Below, one piece after another: positions 8,302 to 14,480 of a stretch of 50,065 bases of DNA. The stretch covers positions 1 through 50,065 of the IMG/VR virus record IMGVR_UViG_3300037070_005649; one strand, written 5' to 3'. The position numbers and the translations under genes are program-made. Each line of letters begins with the position of its first letter. Within the stretch, counting starts at the first letter, position 1. The notes beneath the pieces were generated by a model. It was not told where the DNA came from. It saw nothing but the letters and a program-made list of their open reading frames with translations, and did not search any database. This DNA comes from a virus.

Positions 8302-8604
8302 TCACCTCCTTCCCGTTGTGTTTTGCCAGACCCAGTCCGCCCACTGGAGGAAGGCGGGTGTGGCCGCCATCGCCACCAGGACCGCGACCCCGAACAAGAC
8401 CCAGGCGCACAGGAAGATGGTCCAATGCTCCCGCGTCTTTTTGCGGTATTCCGTTGCCAGCAGCACGGCTTCGGCGCGGAGTTCGGCCTCCCGTTTGTCG
8501 AGTTCGGCCTCACGCTGGGCAAGCTCGTCCTGCTTCCTTAGTAGGTGCCGCGGCCACGAGCCCTGGAGGTTGTCCGCGGCTTCATCTATCCTCTGCCTTA
8601 CCAT
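8302..8604 (-). CDS. Coiled-coil protein with one C-terminal membrane segment (100 aa)
   Basis: Residues about 22-58 form a heptad-like charged helix (DELAQREAELDKREAELRAE). This is followed by a single hydrophobic span at about 62-84 (FLCAWVLFGVAVLVAM) and a short tail. The predicted topology is a soluble coiled coil anchored to the inner membrane. AGGAG lies six bases before the ATG at 8604, inside the end of the upstream gene. Such proteins in early operons can act in exclusion or membrane anchoring of replication, but nothing in the sequence decides this. Confidence 0.65.
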   Translation of the reverse strand: MVRQRIDEAADNLQGSWPRHLLRKQDELAQREAELDKREAELRAEAVLLATEYRKKTREHWTIFLCAWVLFGVAVLVAMAATPAFLQWADWVWQNTTGRR

Positions 8605-8839
8605 AGTCTACTCCTATTATATCGTCAACCGGCACTGAGCGCCCAGCGCCGAAGTGGACGTACCAGACGACATGTTTGGTTGGGTCCGTCAAGGCGCCGG
8701 TCAAGGCGGTTACCTGGCGAATAGACCCGTCCGCCAGCCTCACTGTCGTCCCAGGCCAGAACGGCGGTATCCGTGTTACGAGCTGAGCGTAGTCCGGCTC
8801 GCCATACTTGGGGCGCCGCTTTCGTCGCCTTATTGCCAC
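8582..8839 (-). CDS. Small hypothetical protein (85 aa)
   Basis: The GTG at 8839 follows GGGAGGGCCG, a good ribosome site, and overlaps the end of the upstream gene by 10 bases. The N-terminus is very basic (AIRRRKRRPKYG). The rest reads as a small beta barrel-like segment (TTVRLADGSIRQVTAL, then VVWYVHFGAG). This combination resembles small nucleic-acid-binding or SH3-like proteins, but I do not recognise the family. Overlaps on both sides support its being a real gene. Confidence 0.6.
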   Translation of the reverse strand: MAIRRRKRRPKYGEPDYAQLVTRIPPFWPGTTVRLADGSIRQVTALTGALTDPTKHVVWYVHFGAGRSVPVDDIIGVDYGKAEDR

Positions 8840-9234
8840 CGGCCCTCCCGCCTGGCGGCGTCGACAGCCGCCTGGAATTCGGCCTCGTCACGGGGCGGCG
8901 GCAGAATGGCGACCTTGCCGCCGCGGACGGCGTCCGCCACCGCCGCCCTGGCGTCGCGGCTATGCTTTGCCAGGACAAGATTGCCCAGGTGTTGGCAGTC
9001 AGGATGGTCGACCCGGTATCGCGTCACGGCGTAGGACTCCTCTTCCATCCGACGCTGGGCGTCAGTTGGTGTGGTCGCGATCCATAGGCCTGCCATGCAC
9101 GCTCCACACCACAGCACCAGATGGGGCGGGCCTTCCTGCGTCCACCCGAGGTGGAACTGGGTCAGCTCGGCCCACGCCCTGGTCTCTGGCGCCAGTCGCG
9201 GCAGGAGGACCCGCCAGAACTCCCCTCTATTCAA
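8830..9234 (-). CDS. Hypothetical protein with cysteine/histidine pairs (134 aa)
   Basis: The frame begins at a TTG at 9234 that overlaps the upstream stop by 8 bases; the start is therefore uncertain. The protein contains WCGACMAG near residue 42 and HPDCQHLGN near residue 77, two Cys/His pairs that could form a zinc-ribbon-like site. The C-terminal third is a charged helix ending in EAEFQAAVDAARREGRW. No known family is apparent. Its place among small overlapping genes suggests an accessory early function. Confidence 0.55.
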   Translation of the reverse strand: MNRGEFWRVLLPRLAPETRAWAELTQFHLGWTQEGPPHLVLWCGACMAGLWIATTPTDAQRRMEEESYAVTRYRVDHPDCQHLGNLVLAKHSRDARAAVADAVRGGKVAILPPPRDEAEFQAAVDAARREGRWQ

Positions 9235-9892
9235 TGTAGAGCCCTACGGGCCTCTCCCCGACCGCAAGGCCGTTCGGCAGTTCGCCGTAGGCGTCCACGA
9301 CGGCCGCCTTGGCGGCGGTCTGCGACAGCTCGAGGTCCTCGAGGTTGACGCCCAGCGCCGTCAGGATTTCGTGGTCGTCGGGCTCGCCGCCGAGCGCCTT
9401 GAGCACGGCATAGCCGGCCAGCAAGTCCGCCGGCTTGACCCGGACCGATCCGCACAGCCGTGGGTCGAGCGGGGTGGTCTGGTCCCACACGAGGGGCGCC
9501 GCTCCAACCGACTGAGTTCGCAGGCGCCAGGCCGGCCCAGTCAGCCGGCCGCCGAGTTTCTCGACCACCTCCCTGACCATGGCCCTGGCTCGGTCAAACC
9601 GACCGCGGCGGGCTTTGGCGGCACGCTGGACGCGAGCCTTCTCCACGTCCGCTGCGTCGGCATTGGCCCGGAGGGCGCACAACCAGGCGTGGACCCCGGG
9701 GCCGAGCTCCTGTACCCGGTCCGCGACAGCCGCGAACCGTTCGTCGACCGCCCGGAGAAGGGCGCCGCGGGCGGCCTCGTCGGCGGGGTCGTCAGACGGT
9801 ATCCACGCCTCCGCCTCCAGCATCAGGTCGGACAGCTCCTCGAGCTCGGCGGGCAAGTCGTGGAGCCTCATAACAGCCACGTCTCTTGGCAT
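9227..9892 (-). CDS. Siphovirus Gp157-like protein (221 aa)
   Basis: The start at 9892 lies three bases after the upstream stop; a longer version would overlap that gene by about 160 bases. The protein begins with LHDLPAELEELSDLMLEAE and continues as a long alanine/arginine-rich helical region to about residue 120. It then ends with a beta-containing tail (RLTGPAWRLRTQSVGAAP). The order - short acidic N-terminus, long helical rod, GxxTGPxWRLRTQ-type turn - resembles the siphovirus Gp157 family, linked in some streptococcal phages to host resistance. The extra C-terminal 80 residues are not typical. The assignment is tentative. Confidence 0.5.
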   Translation of the reverse strand: MPRDVAVMRLHDLPAELEELSDLMLEAEAWIPSDDPADEAARGALLRAVDERFAAVADRVQELGPGVHAWLCALRANADAADVEKARVQRAAKARRGRFDRARAMVREVVEKLGGRLTGPAWRLRTQSVGAAPLVWDQTTPLDPRLCGSVRVKPADLLAGYAVLKALGGEPDDHEILTALGVNLEDLELSQTAAKAAVVDAYGELPNGLAVGERPVGLYIE

Positions 9893-9894
9893 GG

Positions 9895-10179
9895 TTAGTC
9901 CACAATCCATCCGTCGGCGATCAGGTCGTCGACGGTATCGTACCAATAAACCTCTTTGGCGGCGATCGCCTTGCGGGCGGCCTCGGGCCCAGCCCACAGG
10001 TTCGCCTTGACCAGCATGAACCCGCCGCCGCTTATCTCCACCTGGCAGGCACACTCCACGTTGGGGGTATACCGCTTAAGCGGCAGCAAAGGCCAATGGG
10101 GCCAACTGTCCGGGTCGGCGACCATGCGCCGGGTCACGTCTTCGATGGTCTCGGCCTTGGCCTTAATAGTTGTCGCCAT
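9895..10179 (-). CDS. Small hypothetical protein (94 aa)
   Basis: The ATG at 10179 has AAGGGGG upstream and overlaps the previous gene by 17 bases. The product starts with a charged helix (ATTIKAKAETIEDVTRRM), then a beta-rich core (CACQVEISGGGFMLVKANLW) and another helix. It ends in WYDTVDDLIADGWIVD. The layout is that of a small alpha/beta protein; no motif identifies a function. Confidence 0.6.
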   Translation of the reverse strand: MATTIKAKAETIEDVTRRMVADPDSWPHWPLLPLKRYTPNVECACQVEISGGGFMLVKANLWAGPEAARKAIAAKEVYWYDTVDDLIADGWIVD

Positions 10180-10405
10180 AGCGGGCCCCCTTGTCGATGC
10201 AGTCGGGGCAGCGGACTTTGCCGTCGCACGGGCCGAGGACGGTGTGGCTTCCGCAGCCATCGTGGACGACCTTGAAGTTGTCGCCGGTCGCGTCGTAGAT
10301 CTTCCGCGAGGCCTCGGCCTCCGCCGCGGTCTCGAAGGATGCGTAGCGGATCGGCTCGACGGCGAACCCGTGGACCGAGGTGCGGGTCAGGTGGAACGTA
10401 GTCAC
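10163..10405 (-). CDS. Small zinc-ribbon-like protein (80 aa), first gene after promoter copy B
   Basis: I prefer the GTG at 10405, preceded by AAGGAGGAGACCATC with ideal spacing, over the ATG at 10444. The product has an N-terminal beta/alpha stretch (FHLTRTSVHGF, ASFETAAEAEASRKIYD). It ends in four cysteines, DGCGSHTVLGPC then VRCPDCIDKG, which is a C-x8-C-x6-C-x2-C zinc-ribbon-like arrangement. It is the first gene of the transcript that starts at 10455, so it would be expressed early and strongly. Its biochemical role is unknown. Confidence 0.68.
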   Translation of the reverse strand: MTTFHLTRTSVHGFAVEPIRYASFETAAEAEASRKIYDATGDNFKVVHDGCGSHTVLGPCDGKVRCPDCIDKGARYGDNY

Positions 10406-10454
10406 GATGGTCTCCTCCTTGTATGGAGCGGCCCCTTTGGCCACCCCTCACGTA

Positions 10455-10509
10455 ATGATATCACGCGGGGGAGGATTCGTAACTTTATTTTCCCGCTTTT
10501 TCTACGGGG
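10455..10509 (-). promoter_or_regulatory. Early promoter, copy B of a four-copy promoter family
   Basis: Read leftward: CCCCG(N)8GCGGG-type inverted repeat (10509-10492), then GGGAAAATAAAGTTACG, with GTTACG (10483-10478) and TATCAT (10460-10455) 17 bases apart. The 22 bases 10478-10499 match copy A exactly. It overlaps the stop of the gene at 10502-11614 and would drive the genes from 10405 leftward. Confidence 0.68.
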
Positions 10510-11614
10510 AGGCTGTGGGGAGCTCCCAGGCCTCGGCTCCGTCGTAGGCGGGGATGGTTGGCCCGCGGGGCTCCCAGGAGCGAGGGGCGGCCGATGGGGC
10601 GTACCTGCCTTTGGTTGCTCCGCCCGCCTTTGCCCGGACATACTTTTGCATTTCGCACAAAGCGTGCTCCACATCGACCACGCTCATGTGGACCCGCCCT
10701 CCGTCGCGACGGGTGATGGCCGGCGGCTCCACCCCGGCTGCGGCGCACTGCTCGGGGCCCAACTCAGCTAGGGCCACCATCGCGGCGGGGACGTCCCGTC
10801 TGGGGACGCCGAGCAGGGCCGCGCCTTTGTAGGCCCCTGGCCCGGGGAGGGCCCAGTTGCTCCGAAGCAGCGCTCGGCCGTCGATCAGCGTCGGGTGCGT
10901 CCAGTCTGCCGCCATCTGCCACGCCAGGAAGTCGCCGATGCCGGGCAGGCGCTTGAGCCGGACGACCACGACCTGCGGTCGGACCTCGGCGATGAGGGCG
11001 GCGACGCCCGGGGCCGCGGCGACGAGGCTCTCGACCACCAGCGCCGCGTCACGCTCTTTGTCGCCGCCTGTGCCCATGTCCGGGCAGTAGGTGGCGATAT
11101 ATGCTCCAGTGTAGAGCTTTTCGCCTTGGTAGCGGCGGTCCTTGAGGACGGCGTAGACCAGGTCCGCGATGTTTGGGCGGCCTGGGGTAAAGGCGCCGGC
11201 GGACCGTAAGTGCTGATGGGTTGGGATGTTGTTGAACCACCTGTAGACCAGCTGCTCCGCCACCCGGGACTGGAGCGAGGCAGGTGTCTCCATCACTTCG
11301 GCCACAACGAACTGCGTACCGCGATCCAGCGCCCGGAACACGTTGGTGAACTTGACATTGGCCAGGACCGGATCATTGGTCCAGGGAGGAGGGCCTGCTT
11401 GCTTGGCCTGTCGTAGGGCATCCCTGGCGGCGCAGAAAGTCCAGAAGGGGCTAGGGTCTCCCCAGGCCCATTTCTGGAGCGTGGGCGAGCCCGTGGTCAT
11501 CCTGGGGGTGTTTTCTGCCCCGGGCAGGGATAGTTGAATCGCCGGCGCGCGAGGGGCCAATTCGGCGGGGGAGGGCCGGGTCGGTGCCCCGGCCCTCCAC
11601 AGCGGGTTGGCCAC
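10502..11614 (-). CDS. Putative DNA base hypermodification protein (HMUDK-helical/aGPT-PPlase-like, 370 aa)
   Basis: The central region has the hallmark FTNVFRALDRGTQFVV (about residues 88-103), followed by LVYRWFNNIPTHQ and later LKRLPGIGDFLAWQMAADW (about 222-240), a helix-hairpin-helix segment as in DNA glycosylase-derived folds. These match phage proteins annotated as DNA base hypermodification factors: the helical domain of 5-hmdU DNA kinase and the alpha-glutamyl/putrescinyl thymine pyrophosphorylase group. Those act on hydroxymethyluracil in phage DNA. The P-loop kinase half and a dUMP hydroxymethylase are not in this window. The GTG start overlaps the upstream stop by one base. I am fairly sure of the superfamily, less so of the reaction. 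Confidence 0.65.
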   Translation of the reverse strand: MANPLWRAGAPTRPSPAELAPRAPAIQLSLPGAENTPRMTTGSPTLQKWAWGDPSPFWTFCAARDALRQAKQAGPPPWTNDPVLANVKFTNVFRALDRGTQFVVAEVMETPASLQSRVAEQLVYRWFNNIPTHQHLRSAGAFTPGRPNIADLVYAVLKDRRYQGEKLYTGAYIATYCPDMGTGGDKERDAALVVESLVAAAPGVAALIAEVRPQVVVVRLKRLPGIGDFLAWQMAADWTHPTLIDGRALLRSNWALPGPGAYKGAALLGVPRRDVPAAMVALAELGPEQCAAAGVEPPAITRRDGGRVHMSVVDVEHALCEMQKYVRAKAGGATKGRYAPSAAPRSWEPRGPTIPAYDGAEAWELPTASP

Positions 11615-12042
11615 TATGCCGCCGCTCCCGCCGTCGCGTTGGCCTGTGCCGCCGTCGCGGCACGCTGGGCGAGCTTCTCCTGGGCCGCCTGGAGCCGGGC
11701 CATCGCCGCGTCTGCCCGGGCCTTCAGCTTCTCCGCCAGCGCCTCGTCCTTGGCGGCCCTCTTGGCCTCGCGGGCCGCGGCTGCCTCAGTCTTGTTCTTG
11801 CGGGTCTCGGTGCCGGCCGCCTCGCGAGCCTCGCGCCCCGCTTCCCACTCCTGGAGCATCGGCGCCAGAGCCTCCTTGAGGGTGTTCTCGAACAGGTCCC
11901 GGCGGTTGACGCCCATCCCGTCGGCCATGTCGCTGATCGCCTCGGCCTCCGCGGGCTCGAAGTAGAACTCGCCCCACAGGCGAATGACTTCGACCTGTTC
12001 ACCGTCGCGCTCGATCGTCCTCGTCCTCATGCTACCGGCCAT
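11614..12042 (-). CDS. Hypothetical protein with a long alanine-rich coiled coil (142 aa)
   Basis: The ATG at 12042 has GGAGG nine bases upstream, inside the end of the previous gene. The N-terminal part (about 1-60) looks like a small folded domain (VEVIRLWGEFYFEPAEAE, then GVNRRDLFENTLKEAL). This resembles a ribbon-helix-helix-like or helical DNA-associated segment. Residues about 65-142 are an uninterrupted alanine/lysine/glutamate helix, likely a coiled coil, ending ANATAGAAA. A DNA-associated or oligomeric accessory role is possible. I do not recognise the family. Confidence 0.6.
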   Translation of the reverse strand: MAGSMRTRTIERDGEQVEVIRLWGEFYFEPAEAEAISDMADGMGVNRRDLFENTLKEALAPMLQEWEAGREAREAAGTETRKNKTEAAAAREAKRAAKDEALAEKLKARADAAMARLQAAQEKLAQRAATAAQANATAGAAA

Positions 12043-12745
12043 TGGTGTTTTCCTCCGCTTGGTCGTCTGGGGTCTGTTCCCCCATCGCAATCATATCGCG
12101 TTGGGCCGGCGCTGCGTCGGGGGAGTCGGGATTATTTTCCGCGAGCGCTCGCTCCATCCGGTTCGCCAGAGAGTCCGGCTTCTCGGCACCTGGTAGGCGC
12201 CAGGCCTCCTCAAGGGTCAGGGGACGCTGGGGGAGATTGGTCTGGGGTTGGGCACCTCTATCCCACCATCTCGGGTCCGACGCCGACATACCGAACGGCG
12301 GTTCCTCCGGTTTTGGCGGCTCCAATAGCAGCTGTGCTTCCTGGTTAGCCTTAGCAGGGCCGCCCCACGGCCGCTCTTTCGGCGGGGTGTAGATTGCCGC
12401 CCACTCCTGGTCGCGGTCGAACTTGGCGGCACGGGCCGCCCCGAATAGGTTGTTCGCGGTCCACGGGCGCCCGTTGATGGTGCTAGACCCGCACTGATTT
12501 AGCCCGGCCGCCAAGACGGCCCACGATGGGGGGCTGTCATACTCAAGGGCCACCGCCTTCTCGAGGGCCTTCCTCAACCAGGACGTGAGGCGAGCTGCCG
12601 CCATCTCTGCTGGGCTCATTGGCCTTGCAATGGCGACTGCCGCCGCGCAGTCCCGGCATAGCGGTATTGAGGGCAACGCTGGGTTGATCGGCACCGGGAC
12701 GATATCATTCGTTGCCCCGCATTTGAAGCATGTTGGCTCGTTCAC
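12032..12745 (-). CDS. Zinc-finger protein with recombinase-type DNA-binding segment, long paralogue (237 aa)
   Basis: The product begins with CFKCGATN and CRDCAAA, two C-x2-C pairs that form a likely zinc finger. A helical domain follows: SWAVLAAGLNQCG, INGRPWTANNLFGAARAAKF and EWAAIY. This LNxxG(x)nGrxWTxxxL pattern resembles the DNA-binding part of large serine recombinases, without a catalytic domain. The C-terminal 100 residues are proline-rich and probably disordered. The upstream gene is a clear paralogue. I favour the GTG at 12745 (AGGTGG six bases before) over the GTG at 12766. Likely a DNA-binding regulator. Confidence 0.6.
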   Translation of the reverse strand: MNEPTCFKCGATNDIVPVPINPALPSIPLCRDCAAAVAIARPMSPAEMAAARLTSWLRKALEKAVALEYDSPPSWAVLAAGLNQCGSSTINGRPWTANNLFGAARAAKFDRDQEWAAIYTPPKERPWGGPAKANQEAQLLLEPPKPEEPPFGMSASDPRWWDRGAQPQTNLPQRPLTLEEAWRLPGAEKPDSLANRMERALAENNPDSPDAAPAQRDMIAMGEQTPDDQAEENTNGR

Positions 12746-13124
12746 TGAGTTCCACCTTTCTGTCACGATAGCACCGCCACCATTCCTTGTTATAGTCGAA
12801 GCCTATCACTTCAGTCACCCTACGTAAGTTGAAATAAGTCCACATCCGTCCCTGTGTGGTTCGACTACCCCTGGCATTAAGCCAGGCCGCCAGGCTGTCG
12901 TATGTTGGCGGACTGCTCCACCCGTTTATAATGGTCTCGTCAATTGTCTCCCACAGATATTCGATTATCGACCTTGCCGTGGACTCAGTCGGACTCGGTG
13001 TAGCGGGTGGACGGCCGAATTTTCTGCACTCCGCACACATTGCCGCGGCGCCGGTTAATCCATAGAATGAGGTTTCTATTGTGTCATCAAGTTTGCCGCA
13101 AGATCGGCACGCTATCATTGTCAT
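12705..13124 (-). CDS. Zinc-finger protein with recombinase-type DNA-binding segment, short paralogue (139 aa)
   Basis: This is the first gene of the leftward module, directly downstream of the control region. It has CRSCGKLD and CAECRKFG as a zinc finger, then a helical block with YDSLAAWLNARGSRTTQG, RMWTYFNLRRVTEVIGF and EWWRCY. The same layout is seen in the next gene (12032-12745). The LNARGxxTxxGxxWT signature is the one found in serine-recombinase DNA-binding domains. The ATG at 13124 has AAAGGA five bases upstream. A DNA-binding regulator of the early/late switch is a reasonable guess because of its position. Confidence 0.65.
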   Translation of the reverse strand: MTMIACRSCGKLDDTIETSFYGLTGAAAMCAECRKFGRPPATPSPTESTARSIIEYLWETIDETIINGWSSPPTYDSLAAWLNARGSRTTQGRMWTYFNLRRVTEVIGFDYNKEWWRCYRDRKVELSERANMLQMRGNE

Positions 13125-13168
13125 AATTCCTTTAGTGCGTGGGACTGGCAGCTTGCCAGGCCACCGTG

Positions 13169-13215
13169 ATAATATCGTATCGGGGCGTCCGTTACCGAAC
13201 TTTTTCCCGCGGCGG
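13169..13215 (-). promoter_or_regulatory. Probable early promoter, copy D of a four-copy promoter family
   Basis: Read leftward: CCCGCCGCGGG (13215-13205), an A-tract (GGGAAAAAGTTCGG), CGGTAA as a weak -35 and TATTAT (13174-13169) as the -10 with a 17-base spacer. It is the most divergent copy but keeps the inverted repeat plus A-tract layout. It lies 45 bases before the first early gene (start 13124). Confidence 0.55.
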
Positions 13216-13275
13216 GTTGTGGGCCTGAGCTTGTCATACTTTGTGGTCCAGGTTGTTCCTTTCCCCGCTTAAAGG

Positions 13276-13302
13276 ACGCGCGCGAACAATCAACGCGCGC
13301 GT
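13276..13302. repeat. Perfect inverted repeat, 9-bp stem
   Basis: ACGCGCGCG and CGCGCGCGT flank a 9-base AT-rich loop (AACAATCAA). There is no T-tract on either side, so it is more likely a protein-binding or cruciform site in the control region than a terminator. Confidence 0.6.
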
Positions 13303-13309
13303 GGGCGCA

Positions 13310-13355
13310 CCGGACATAGTCCCGTGGGCGGGTACATGCCGGACTTAGTCCTGTG
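13310..13355. promoter_or_regulatory. Pair of operator-like direct repeats
   Basis: CCGGACATAGTCCCGTG (13310-13326) and CCGGACTTAGTCCTGTG (13339-13355) match at 15 of 17 bases and are spaced 29 bases apart. Each contains the palindrome GGAC-NNN-GTCC (13312-13322 and 13341-13351). Tandem palindromes in a divergent control region are typical repressor sites. The binding protein is unknown. Confidence 0.65.
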
Positions 13356-13398
13356 TGTGGGTGTGGGTGTGTGTGAGTGGGTGTGACGTGACGGGCTT

Positions 13399-13597
13399 CG
13401 TTTCGCGCGCGGGGACGGCATCCTCAATCATAATCATCGTAATGGTGGTACTGGTGACTGAGGGTCCCTGTCCCAACGCGCGAAACGTGTGCCGCGCCGG
13501 GGCACGCGAGGGCCCAGGTTCAGGAAGGTACTTAGCCAGGGTTTGGTGGGACATCGGGCTCCAGATGGTCGATCTTTGTCACGGTCTTCGCGCGAAG
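13399..13597. repeat. Inverted CGCGCGAAACG repeats and a CTTCGCGCGAAG palindrome
   Basis: CGTTTCGCGCG at 13399-13409 is the exact reverse complement of CGCGCGAAACG at 13477-13487. A related 12-base perfect palindrome, CTTCGCGCGAAG, lies at 13586-13597, about 44 bases before the late ribosome site. The shared CGCGCGAA core suggests sites for one protein, perhaps a late regulator or the terminase. Confidence 0.55.
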
Positions 13598-13640
13598 GGG
13601 TCGACCTTTTCCGTGGGGTATCACTTGTGGGAGGAAGGCC

Positions 13641-14480
13641 TTGGATGAAGGGATGAATTTGGAGCCCCGAGCGGTTGATCCGGCGGGTGATTGGATTGCC
13701 GAAGCTCGAAGGGCTGCGGCGCCGATTGAAGCGGCAGCTGGTCGAATGGAGCGGGATCGAGCTGCTGCCGAGGCGGCCGAGATAACGGCCAGGACGGCCC
13801 TTGTCGCGGCTCGGGAAGCTACCGAAGAGCGGGACGGGGTGGTGTGGGAGCTGCGGACTCGGCGAAATATGACGGTCCCACAGATTCGGGCTGAAATGGC
13901 CGCGAGTCATTGGGGGCCGATGAGCCGGGCCGAGGTTCGCGATTCTATTAATCGCACACGGGAGTTGTTGAGAGAAGAGCTGGTCGACCAGGAGCTGGCC
14001 ATGCGGGTCGAGCAAACTGAGGCCCTGACCGTGGTGGCTAACGAGGCGATGGAAGCCTGGCGGGCGTCGCAGGAAGATGTCGTATCGGTTGAGGTTGAGG
14101 TGGGCCGGGCTATCGTCGTGCCGCGGCGTGACGGGACTCTTGAAGCGGTGCCTATCCCCGACAGAACGACGACGCGGAGGACGGGCCAGACCGGGAACCC
14201 AGCTCACCTCCAGCGTGCCATGGAGGCCCATAGTCGGATCGCGGCTCTGTGGGGCCTGGATGCTCCGCGCCGGACTGATGTAACGACGGCCGGGCGGCCT
14301 GTCGGGGCGGTGGGGTATGTTATCGTGCCACCTGTCGGTGCGGACCTCTCGGACTGGGAGGGAGCGATGAACCGCTCATGGGGGCCCGGCGGGGAAATTG
14401 AAGAGTCGTCGAACGGCCACCATCTGACCGCGTTGGAGTCGGGCGGGGACGGCGAGGTCGGCGAGGTCGGCGGGGACTGA
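13641..14480 (+). CDS. terS: Terminase small subunit (279 aa)
   Basis: First late gene. The TTG at 13641 has GGAGG six bases upstream; the in-frame ATG at 13653 is spaced too far for that site. An N-terminal alanine-rich helical region leads to an HTH-like segment (RNMTVPQIRAEMA, about 75-87, then a helix NRTRELLREEL). Next come a central helix (VVANEAMEAWRASQ) and a later HLQRAMEAHSRIAALWGLDAP helix, the pattern of phage small terminases that recognise the packaging site and feed DNA to TerL. It overlaps TerL by one base (TGATG). The C-terminus is acidic and glycine-rich. It probably binds repeats in the region just upstream. Confidence 0.75.
   Translation: MDEGMNLEPRAVDPAGDWIAEARRAAAPIEAAAGRMERDRAAAEAAEITARTALVAAREATEERDGVVWELRTRRNMTVPQIRAEMAASHWGPMSRAEVRDSINRTRELLREELVDQELAMRVEQTEALTVVANEAMEAWRASQEDVVSVEVEVGRAIVVPRRDGTLEAVPIPDRTTTRRTGQTGNPAHLQRAMEAHSRIAALWGLDAPRRTDVTTAGRPVGAVGYVIVPPVGADLSDWEGAMNRSWGPGGEIEESSNGHHLTALESGGDGEVGEVGGD

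Larger units (their letters stand above)
13125..13640 (+). other. Divergent intergenic control region, candidate packaging (cos/pac) site
   Basis: This 516-base stretch is the only long gene-free region. It separates the leftward early genes from the rightward terminase genes. It holds promoter copy D, a 9-bp-stem hairpin, two operator-like direct repeats, a GT-rich tract (about 13349-13390), distant inverted CGCGCGAA-type repeats and a 12-base palindrome. No convincing small gene is present; frames that stay open here are GT-repeat or GC-bias artefacts. No consensus promoter is seen for the late genes, so an activator or a second promoter type may be needed. Being directly upstream of the small terminase, it could also include the packaging start. 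Confidence 0.6.

Noticed and set aside
8595-8635. TTGACG followed by ATATAAT on the minus strand as a promoter
   Set aside because: The two boxes are almost adjacent, far from 17 bases, and lie inside a coding region; the A/T-rich part also holds the ribosome site of the next gene.
13345-13554. Minus-strand open frame of 69 codons in the control region
   Set aside because: It is made largely of the GT-rich tract (Thr-His repeats) and lacks a ribosome site.
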